NCBI RefSeq assembly: GCF_901709675.1
Contig: NC_051092.1
Coordinates: forward strand, 11,902,491-11,966,490
DNA from: Syngnathus acus
Taxonomy: Eukaryota > Chordata > Actinopteri > Syngnathiformes > Syngnathidae
Direction of reading: 5' to 3'
DNA: 64,000 nt
A program made the translations under genes and the position numbers. The notes beneath the pieces were generated by a model, which was given only the letters and a program-made list of their open reading frames with translations, had not been told where the DNA came from and ran no database searches. The stretch's first letter is position 1. Every line of letters starts with the position of its first letter. Positions 30,701 through 42,700 of this stretch are shown piece after piece.

Positions 30701-33700
30701 CCAGAAAATCAATAGCTCTCTTGCCACCCCCATCAGCAGTAGCAGCGGGCGGTCACTAATCAGAGGTTTAGTGTCATTGTAGTCCAATAGTGGAGGAAAA
30801 TATAGCCTTGGATTCATGTAAGATCAGGTTTAATTTTGTCATGAGGTAACTCACCAGGCCTTTATGCGCACTAGAGGATCGTCTCTCATGTACAATATGT
30901 ATTAAGTGATGCAATTAACTAACCATGCATTTTAATGATGTACACTATGCCATGTTTTTTTTACGACAGAAAGAGTGGCTGTGTCTCAACTGCCACAGCC
31001 AAAAGGCTATGTTGGGACAACTGGGAGACTCAAGGAAAATTTCTCAGCCTTCACCGATATCGACACCACAAGCGACCCAAGTCATACTTGCAACCAAAAA
31101 CGTAGAGCCCAAGCTAGGCTCTGCAAAGGTCGAGCCTGCAAATGTAATTCAAAAGACGCCAAGTACGCCAACCACCAAGAGTGTAACGACAGGACCATCA
31201 ACAAAATTGGAAACGCCAGAAGTGGTAGCTTTGACAAAGGCGGAGTCTTCATTTTTACCTAAAACAGTGAAGGATACGCCAGTTCAAGAGGAAAAACAGC
31301 ATTTAGTTGAACCTGCGGCAGAAACTGTGCAATCAATATTGGTCTCTGAACCTACATTGCCAAGCACAGATGTTTCCAATAGTGCAACAGTCGACAGAGA
31401 CGCAGAATTACAGAAAGCAGAGGCAAGTGGGAAAGAAATTCCCCAAATATTAAAACCTGACCTCTCAGAAGTAACAGCAGAAGTTTCTGCAGAGGAAACA
31501 AAGCATCCCTCATCAGAGCCGATTGCTGTCGAAATGCCAAGTACCGGAGACCAAATTAAAGTAAGTGAGCCTATAAAATCTGCTCAGAAAGTTCAGGTTC
31601 AAGAGCAGTCTGAAGAACCATCAGATGTCTTACAGTTGGCACCAACTGACAGCCATAAAGTTGTGGAAAAATCAGTTGAAAAGAAGACTAACATGGCCCT
31701 TCTCCCAAAGCCACAGTTAGATTCTACAAAGGAGATGACCATGACAGTAAGAAAAGTTTGTTTTTATAAGAACACATTTGTTTTTGTCATGGCCTAATAG
31801 AATTGTTCTTTGCAAAAGTTTTTTCTACAGATATGTTGTGTTTGTGTGTTTTAGGTGGGAGACGATACAGCAAAAGAGCCTATAAAATTGGAAAAATCTC
31901 ATGATGAACTTGGGAACCAAGTTGTGCCCAAGCCAGTTTCCAAGGCAACATCTAAAGTTGAAGATGCTCAACCCCAGATATTACCCTTGTCAGAGGAACC
32001 AAATATGGAGCAGGGTGTGTGCAGTGTGACTAAAAATGACGCAGAGGAGGAGAAAATCCTGCCAGATAAGGAGGTTGTCGGAGGTGGGAAAAGGCGGCTT
32101 AGTTTTCCACCAATGGAAGAGAGCAGCGGGAGTGATTTCACCCCTTCACCCTCCCCTGAGATTCAGAGGAGGAGACTGAAGGTGACCGATGTATCATCTA
32201 TCAGTGAAGAAATCAAAACGGAAAGCGCTGACTCGTCTGTAGAAGATGAAGACTTCCTTCGCAGTCAGATCATGGATATGGGTGGCGAAGAGGAAATGTC
32301 TCTCTCGGAGGAAGAGAAAGAAAGGAAATTGTCCAATGAGGAACTTATCAAGAAAGCTGAGCTTGATAATGCTTCCTTAAAACGTAAATCACTGTCAAGC
32401 AAAGGCTGCACAGACAATGAAGGCACGCTAGTATGGACAAAATCCCCCCTAACGACAAGCGAGGCAACTACACATGAAACAATTCCCAGCACGACATTAA
32501 AGAAAGCTATTCCAGTCATCAGACATAGACAAAGCACTGATGAAGAGGTAGAGAGCATCACTGAATCCCTGTCAAAGGGCTCATCGAGCGTTCAAGCGTC
32601 TAGCTTCACTCCAGGGTCGTCACCTACATCAGCATCATCTCTGGAGGAGGACAGTGATAGCAGTCCGAGTCACAGAAGGATTAGCGGGGACAAACAGTTT
32701 CGCAAGGGTAAACACAGACATGCGACACAACCACTCCCCACCATTGAAGACTCCTCAGAGGATGAGAAATTTCGCAAAGAAAAGAGCCAACTTAACGTGC
32801 ATGGTCAATTGTCCTCCGATCAAAGTACTTCCTCTGCAGAGGATCTTAGACAAGCCAAAACATCTGGTTCCGAGTACTGGGCGAGCATAGAATCAGAGCC
32901 AGAATCAAAGCAGGCTGTACAGAGAGGAGGCAAACCTTCTCCAACAGTGATACCATATATTTCATCTGAGCCATTTGAAGAGATGGAAAGTATTTCAAAA
33001 TCATTAAAGAGTGCAGAAGAAGCATATGAGGACATTCTCCAGAAGGCCAAAGCTATCCCAGGTGACAGCCCTCCAGGTGTTGAGCCGCTTTATGGTGGCA
33101 TGTCAATCGAAGACTATCTTTATGAATCCTTGGTTGAGGAGCCGGAGATAATGATGACTGACTTTGAAGTCATCAAACAAGAAATCAGCCCTGAACCTTT
33201 GAAGAAACTTAGGTCTCCAGAGGAGGTTTATGAGGAGATGATGGAAAAAAAGAGGGAATTGATGATGATCGAACAAGAGTTTAAACAGGCCCAGACAGCA
33301 TTGGAATCTGTCTCATCTGTGTCTCCTCCAGATCCCGAGACCTGTGTTGTAATCATGCCCACAGAAGTCTCATCACACACTGGAGAAAGCATGACTCCTA
33401 AAATTGAACCTTCTGATGAAGCGCCAGTCAAGAAGAAAAAACGGCCAGCTCCACCACGTCCCACTGAACCTCCTAAGCGATCTGAGATAACTGTTGTTCC
33501 AAGCACTACATCTGGCTCAATAGATTTTGTTCGACCCATGGTACCGCTTGATCCTACACTTAGAAGAGCACTCTTCCCCATACCTGACCTCAAAATTACA
33601 CAGTGTTCATCAGGAGAAGACGAGGATGACAGTCTACCAGATGAGTATGGTGTTGGTATTTCATCCGACATTACACCAAGTGATGATTCCGAAACGAAAG

Positions 33701-36700
33701 ATGATCAATCCATAAGCCCACCTTTGTCCGAGACAACCGAAATGGAACCGATATCGCTGGTCTGTGAAGTCCCAGAAGCAAAACCTATTCCAACTCCAAT
33801 ATTAGCCCCAGAACTGACCACGACACCTTCCCCTGTATCGCCACAGTCACCACCAACTTCACCGGCCACACCCGATTCCAGCATGGAATCTAATGCCACG
33901 TCTTCATCCTACCAGGCTCAAACACCTCAATCATCAGACTCAACGCCTCTTTCGACACCGACAGCTTCTTTCTTGACTCAAACCACTCGAGAGGGTTCAT
34001 CATTCATGTCCGCTAAAGATGAAGAATCTTCTAGAGAAAGCACTACAGTTATAGTAGCAATTCCAGATGTGGTGTCTGATCCATCTAAAGCGGAAACAAC
34101 TGAACCAGTCCAAGTTAAGTCATCTGTTCCTGTACCTTTAAAGTCAGCCTCAGAGGAAACTCCTCCTCCAGTTATAGTTGAAATGCCAGACTTGGTTACA
34201 TCTCCCTCCCAAATGCCCACTGAGGCTCCGTCAGTGCTAGAGGTCTCAACCTCAAGACCAGAGCCTGTCGCTGTCACAGCCAAACCAGCAGCTCAATTTA
34301 CTGGATCACGAGTTACAAGTAGTTTTCAAGGCTCCGTTCCATCTCCAGCTCTTGTGCCTACTTCAACTGTTCCAGTACCCTACCAAGAACCAGTAATTGT
34401 CCAGATGCCAGACCTAGTTTCGACTACATCTCAATTCCCAACAGAAACATCTGCGCCACTCTCAACAATCACAGCAATCACTGCCCAGGCACAACCAACT
34501 GTTGTGCACTCAGTCCAGCCAGCATCCAAATCGATGATCCCTGTATCCATCCCATCAACTACTATCGTAAAAAAGAAAGTCCCACCTCCCCCTCCGCCGC
34601 GATCAACATCAGTTTCACTACCTGAGCATGGTGGTAATCAGCTACCGATAAAGGGTGCTCAGAATGTCTCCACCATCGTGGCTTCCACTATCACTACAGG
34701 AGTCACAGTTGCGGCCCAGCCAATGCAGTCTGTAATTGTGGATATACAGCCAAGAATGGAGGATATGAAACCTGATGATGTGGCTGTAGCTCAGATAGTG
34801 ACCCCAACGAGAGCAGGGCATGTGGTGATCATAGTGCCAAGTGTTGAAAACACAACTAGGATTTCCCGAACTCTTCAAGACAGCACGGCAGCATCTTCGG
34901 CATCTCAGGTACCAACCAGTCAAACAGTCACACACCATGTGATTGAAAGTGCATCCACAGATTCAACGTTACGATCTTGTACAGTGTCAGAAGTTCCACC
35001 ACTCCCACCTAAACCTGCTGTGGGAACTAATGTTACAGAAATGGTTGAAATACCTGTAGCTGATACACCTCCACCACCTCCTTTGACATTCTCAAAGCCC
35101 AATATTTATCCAAAGCCTCCAGTTCCTGCTTCAGCAACAGCATACCAGGTTTCTGTTGCAAAAGCTGGTGCTAGTCCTTCTTCCAAGGCTCCTCCACCAA
35201 TACCACCTAAGCCTGTAATAATTCCAGCTGGACTGGTTTTCAGCCACAAACCAGGAGAAAGTGTCAAACCACCTCCTGTTGTTGCACCAAAAGCTGCAAC
35301 ACTGCCGAGGACCAAAGCACCTCCAAATGCCCTGTCACTCAGTTTGACTCGACCTGTAGAGAGTAAGTCAGGGGCAACATCTCCCAAATCACCGTTATCT
35401 CCAAGGCATTCCAAATCTTTGAAAACATATGTGGTGATAACTCTGCCGTCCGAGCCTGGTTCACCAACAGAAGTGATTACAGTCCAGGCACCAATAAGAC
35501 GAGGATCTATTCCAGCTACAAAAGGGCCAGAAGTTCGAACCACCCCTTTAGAGCAGAATACCCCGAGTCAAACATTTTCAGCACAGGCCACTGTACGGAG
35601 GGCATCGGTCCCCACTGTAAGGCATCCACCCCCAATATCCATGGCTTCCACTGTTCCATTAGAACAAGTGTCACCCAATAGTACGGCGGTCTCTAAAATG
35701 CAGTCCGAAAGAGATTATTTTGTGGCATACACTGATACGGAAACATTCATTCAGGCCCATAGTGTACCAGACCCAATAAAGAAGCCAAACATACCTGTGA
35801 TAATGCAGCAACAACAAGCCATTTATCAGCCCTTGCCATCATCAACAATGCAAGAAAACATCTTAGAGACTTCAACAACAGTTGAGCTGAGTACAAGCTC
35901 TGCAAAATCATTGTCTGCCTTAGATATCACTCAACATCAAAAAATAGTCTCAGAAGGCAAGATTTTAGCTGAAGTTCCTGTGGTCCAACTACAAACAATG
36001 CCAACCCAACAGGCTCCCACTCAACATGTCTCTCTTTTTCTAGAGCCTAGGTTAGCTTCAGATGTAGTAATTCCCAAGGAAAATACAGTTTCAGTATACT
36101 CTAGTGGTCTTTGCCTACAACATGAAATTGAAATGGAAAATGTACACCCCCAACCAGAAACTGCTGATGGAATCATGATCACAGAGACAGCACCAAGGTC
36201 ACCAATTCCAACGAGTCAACAGCTATCTGCAGCAACTCAGCCAATAATACCCTATTCTGCAGCCGGGTGGAGGGCCCCTCAACCACCTGTGACAGAACCA
36301 CAAAAGGATTATGTCGTTACCATTCCAGATATACCAACATTGTATCAAGAGGTTGCACCTGTTCCTGAATTACTTCCTGCATCTGTTATAATGGAGTCAA
36401 ATGTGATACCGCAGCGAGAAGAGCCTCCTGTTACTTATATGCCTGAAGTCTATGGAACAACAGCCATGCCATGTTCAACACCTCCACTTGAGGTCATTGC
36501 ATTGCAACCAGACCCAACACATATTGAAACAATGGAGGTCGCTGTGAGACAAGCGCCATTGTCGTCCATGATACAATCTCAGGCAGTGGATTCAATGTCA
36601 CGTGACGTTACAGCTGAACAAACTTCAAGTGAAAGGAGGACCTCAATATCATCCATAGGAAAACAACCATACAGCACAAGTGAAATATTTACCTTTCCTA

Positions 36701-39700
36701 CAGATTATGAAGTGTCTGCCCAGGTTGTCAACACTGGGGCCTTTTCTGCCACAAGAAGACAGTCTTTAACCATGCAGCAGCCCTTGGTAATAAACATGCC
36801 AGCGGAAAAAGATATTCCTGATTATGGGTTTAGCAGGACTGATTCATTTCCTCCAGTTGAACCACCACAGCTATTACCATATTCATCTGAATATGATCAC
36901 CCACTAGAGATAATAAAAACAGAGGCGTATAAAAGGAGAACCTCAATACCTGCCGCACAGGACATCCCACCCAGTGGAGCCATTGCACCCATCACCATCA
37001 CTAAAATTCAGCAAGAGTCCATTGAAAGCCAAGAGATTCGAGGACCTGAGAAAGTTGTCTCTAGTTTGAGTCACAAGTACTCTTCTTCAGTTTCAACTAC
37101 AGGTCAGCCTGCTGAAATTCAGCCGAGCTTAGTCACCCAAGTCGTCACCACAGAGGTCCAGAGAACTACTGTGTCTGTTGTCCATGAAAGACTTCCACAA
37201 CATTCTCCCCCAAACATAGCTGCCACCATAAAATCAGATGAAAGAAAATACCAAACTCACCCTAAGCAAAATGAAAAGATAATCTATCGTGGAGATGTAA
37301 TGGATCTACGCACCATGAAGGTTGGCGAGAAGATGACTGAACAAGGCATGGATTTGACTCCACCAGAGTTATATCGACAGTCATCCAATGATTCTGTGCG
37401 TCAAATCACAGCTGTGCAGCCAAAAATAATCAATCTTAGTGCCGAGGTTGTCCCTGCAACTACACTGGCTCTAGTAACTGACAGCATCACAATCGTCACA
37501 TGCACGGCAACCATTGCTTCATTCGGCAACCCTCCAGCAGAGAAACCTCTCGACTTGCAGGGGCCTGTTACATCCTTACCCTTGCCTCTCACCACATACA
37601 AACCATGCGAACCAGTAGCACAAATTGTCTACACACCAGTGAATGCCCAGCCTGTAGTTGTTGCTGTACCATCCACAGCTCAAGACATACCAATTAATCT
37701 TTCATATGGAGCACTCATCAGAGAAGGCAAACAATCGGTTACGTCTGCCGCAACAGATATCAACAACGTTCTATCTTTGGAGGCAACAGGTGCCATGGAT
37801 TTGTCCAACTATAGACCAGTAAGGTCGATGGTAGCTTTATCCGGAACAAGCCCTGAAGTAATAACCACTGTTGTTGAGGATGATGAGACACCAGTTGACC
37901 TCACAGCTGGTAGAAGGAGTGTATGCTGTGATGTCATATACAAATTACCCTTTACAGGAAGTTGTCGAACACAACCACCTGTCACAACTCAGCCCGACAA
38001 CCGTTTGGTCCACAGAGATGCCAACCAGTATGATGATGCTGGACAGTACGTTCTCACAGGTGTAAATGGTGAAAAATCGTCAATACCCGAGGCCAGCCTC
38101 AGAGAGGTACGACTCTTTCCCTATGATCCCAACAAAGACTATGACTACCTCAATGGATCTACAGATGGAGCTATAGATCTCACTGCCACCAAACTTCCGA
38201 CTGGTGAGTAAAGTAACGTTTGTGCTGCATGATGAATTGGTCGATCATCGTCGTTTTTTTATTTCTGCGTCTTGTTAATGCCCTTTTAATTGTATTGTTT
38301 CAGTAACTGTGTTTTTTTTTTCTTTTTCAAACAGATGCATGTGTTTGCCTGCGTGTGCTCCCACAATATTTTGGCTTTGCATCTTGTTAGCCAAAATGAC
38401 TTCAAATATGCATGTGCATGGACATATTCTGAATCCGGTTTAAGTGGCTTTAATTTCATAGACAAAATCATGGTGTGTATTTCAAATAATAAACAATATC
38501 CCCCTGTCTTGTTGTGGCAGGTAAAGCTCTAGACTACACTAGCAAAGCTACATCAGACTTTGCTGGAGTGACTTCTCCATCTTCTCAGGACACACTCACT
38601 GTGTTTGGTGTCACCAGTGGTCTAAGAACTTCAGAGGGAATAGTTTACTCCTCTGTTTCAGCCCCTGTTCCATCAACATATGCTGTTACCACACAACCTG
38701 GCTCCATCTTCAGCTCTACGTTAGTGCCCACATCAACAGCCCAGAATCAGGCTGTGCCCCAACAGTTTGGCTTCATCCCTCCCACAGACCACGGTCAAAT
38801 TATTCCTTATGACACAGGGGTAGCAAAGGAATTTCTACCCACAGCATTGGCCGACATCATAACAGGGTATCCAGAAATGTATTCAGATGCCACATTGGAA
38901 GCACTCGCAGCTTCTCTAGATGCGTTAGCCTTGTCTCCAATATTCCCAGGTTTAGACAGCACCAAGATGGCTCAATACCAGATGGAGAGGGAGTTTCTAG
39001 AGCTAGAGAAGCTTAAACAGCTCTGTCTTGCTGAGGAGTTAGAGTGGGAGAGACAGGAGATCCAGCGCTATCGTGAACAGGAGCAACTTATGGTGCAACA
39101 AGAGCTTGAGGAGCTCCAGGCTCTAAAACAACAGCTTCTCATGCAACAAGAAGAAGAACACCATGCTCACATGATGGCCCAACAGGAGACATATACTCAG
39201 CAGAAAGAGCAATTGCAGCAAATCCAACAACTCCAGCTTCAACTCCAACGGCAGTTAAATGAGCACTATGTTAGTACAGGTACTACCACAAACCTACTTG
39301 AGGCCAAGTATGCAGGAGTAGGGGACAGTGGACAGTACTGGCCTGTAAAGGATGAGCCTTCAGGTCCATCTATTGGAAAACAATTAGAGGAAAGTCAGGA
39401 CCAGCATAACATCGGGAAGCGGCTTCAAAACAATCAGGACACAGGCAGAAAAATCATTGACAGTGGGGTGCAGACAGACGATGAAGACTCAGCCGAAAAG
39501 CAGCATGTTGGAAGACGGAAGAAGAACAAAAGAAACGTTGATAGTTCGGCTCAGAGTGATGATGAGGACCAAGACGAATGGGATGCTCCTGCAAAGTCTA
39601 GAAGACGTACCCGAAAACACAGTAGCGAAGGAAAACATAGCTCAAAGGTGTCCAGCATTGCTGTCCAGACAGTTGCTGAGATATCTGTTCAGACTGACCA

Positions 39701-42700
39701 CTCTGGATCTATCAAAAGACCTAAAGTCCAGATGGACACCAAGGTGGAAATAATCAAACATATCTCAGCTCCTGAAAGCTCTCGAAGAGGGGGCAGTCTG
39801 AGCTGTCAGACAGAATCGGACAGAAGGCATACACCTGCTGACGTGGGTTACAGCACACACCTCACAACTGATGCCACTGCAAGGTCGAGAGGTTTCTATA
39901 CATCAGTGGCCCCTCTATCGCATGATACATCAGTTGGAGGACAGAGAATGCTCACTGCTGACCCAAGCAGATTTTCCTCTTGTCCTCGGTTGAAGCCTGG
40001 TCAGAAGTCTCTGAGTCCTACCACAGAAGGCAGAATGGGAGTCTACTATGCTGACACATATTCAGTGAGTTACAAAGTCAATTTCAGAATACAATCAGCA
40101 ATACTGATTAAAAAAAATCGGTTCATTCACTCTTTGTCCATGTGTTCTAGGGTCGAGGGTCCCCCTGTAGTACAGGTAAGAAGGTCAAACGGACACTCCC
40201 CGACCCACCTCCCGAAGAAGACCCGCTGATGGGACGCGCAGGCTACAGCACCAACTCTGCCCGTCGTCGGCTTGCTCGCAGTACTACAATGGCCAGGGCC
40301 AAGATCCTGCAGGACATTGACAAAGAGCTTGATATGGTAGAGAGGGAATCTTCAAAACTACGCAAGAAACAAGCTGAACTGGACGAAGAGGAAAAGGAAA
40401 TTGATGCAAAGCTACGGTGAGATGCTACAGATTAAACAAAAAAAAAAAGGCTTTTATAGATTGTATGACAGTCCATTACATGATTCTGGTTGTCACCCAT
40501 AATTTTGATTAATACCATTGCTCTCATCCCTCTTTTGCGATCATCCTCCCTAATCCATCTGCATGATGCCCACACTTACTAGCTTATGGGCTAAAAGGCT
40601 GCCTTGAGATCATTCAGTGAGACAGCTCCAAACTCACACATAGTGAAAGGTATTATTGTGTGAGAACCAATAGTATTTTCCTTATTTGGAAAGTTCTCAG
40701 AAATGTTCCTTAATTAACAACAAGATGACAGATGATACTGTATTATTGCAGGTACCTGGAGATGGGTATCAATCGTCGAAAGGAGGTCTTGCTGAAAGAG
40801 CGAGAGAAAAGGGAGAGGGCCTATCTCCAGGGGGTGGCAGAAGAAAGAGATTACATGTCAGACAGTGAGGTTAGCAACATTAGAGATGACAGAGGTGATG
40901 GCCTGGAGAGGCCACGCACAGCGCCCCAATCAGAGTTTGATCAGTTCATACCCCCGCATACAGAAGCTGATTCCCAGTACAACACACTCACAAGTCCCTA
41001 CTCTCATTACGGCCAATATGTCCCCCAGACTCAAACCACAAGCCATTATACCCAACACAATCTGTATGAACCGCAGTCTGTTTACCATCAACAGGTGTCT
41101 CCGTACCAGCATGTCTCAACACTTTCCCTCTCCCACAGTCAGGATCAATCAAGCAGCTACCAGCATGCTCTGCTCTTACAACAAGGAAAGCAGCGTCAAA
41201 CCAACATGTCTGATTTAGAGCCCAAGATCTCCACTAACTATGAGGTCATCCGTAACCAGCCTCTAATCATTGTGCCGACCTCCTCAGAAAGCGGCTTTGG
41301 GGTGGCGCATCTCGGAGGCAAATACGGTAGCTTGGACTTGAGGCTCGGGCTAGAGGAGAGAAGCATGGCCTCTAGTCCCATGTCAAGCATCTCTGCGGAT
41401 TCATTCTACGCTGACATCGACCACCACCATGCCAGGAACTATGTGCTGATTGAGGACATAGGAGAACTCACCAAGGGATCCACAGGATTGGGTACCTCTA
41501 GCTTGGGTTCTGGATTTAACCTGCCTGATAAAGAGCTATCCAAGACAGACAGACTACTTAGGGCAGCTGAAGTCAGGCGCACAGAGGTACACCCCCATCA
41601 TTTTTCTTCATAATCACCTTTGTCAACTCTTTCTCCACTATCCTTTCTGTTGCACTTATAATTTTTCCTTTTCCCCCCTTTAGGTAGCAGATTTTTTAGG
41701 CCAGTCCCAACTTCAAGGTTATGGTAAAGGAGAGGAAGACAGTATGGAAGAGCCCTATGAGTTAAAGCTACTTAAGCAACAGATCAAGCAGGAGTTCCGT
41801 CGAGGAACTGAAGGACTAGAACATTTATCAGCCTTGGGCCTTCCCCATTATCTGTCCAGCGATAGCAGTTTTCGACACTTTCCTAAAGGTGAAAAATACA
41901 GCATTGGAAGGCTCACACTTGAGAAGCAGGCTGCAAAACAACTCCCAGCTGCTGTAATTTACCAGAAACAGATGAAGAACAAAAAGGCTTTAATAGACCC
42001 AAAGGCCATCACCAAATTTTCCCCTATTCAGGAGAGTCGGGATTTGGAGGCAAGTTTTGGCAGCTACATGGGATCCGGAGCTTCCTCTGTCACAAACCTG
42101 GCTGCCAGGGCAAGGCTTCTTCAGGATGAGATTACGTTTGGACTGAGAAAGAACTTAACAGAGCAGCAAAAGTATTTGGGCTCCTCAGTGGGAGCTAATC
42201 TTGCTGGTTCTCTGGGGCAGTCTCTTGGACTCGGGTCCACTAGTAGGGCTTCTGCCCAGGATGATGGTACCTATCCAAGTGGCAGCCGTTCCAGACCATC
42301 ATCTCGTCCTTCTTCCCGACCCTCCTCTGTCTATGGCTTGGATCTATCAATCAAACGGGACCTTTCCAGCTCCTCACTACGACTTAAAACTGAGGTGGAA
42401 GTGTTGGACGCAGCATTTGGTCCTGGCGTGACCAGAACAAAGCCCACCAGTTTGCCTATCAGCCATAGCCGGGGCCGTATCCCCATCGTGGCTCAGAACT
42501 CCGAGGAGGAAAGCCCACTGAGCCCGGTAGGCCAGCCAATGGGTATGGCTCGGGCATCAGCAGGACCTCTCCCACCAATTTCTGCTGACTCCAGGGACCA
42601 GTTCGGCTCAAGCCATTCCCTGCCAGAGGTCCAACAACACATGAGGGAAGAATCTCGAACTCGCGGCTATGATCGAGATATCGCATACATCCTGGACGAC

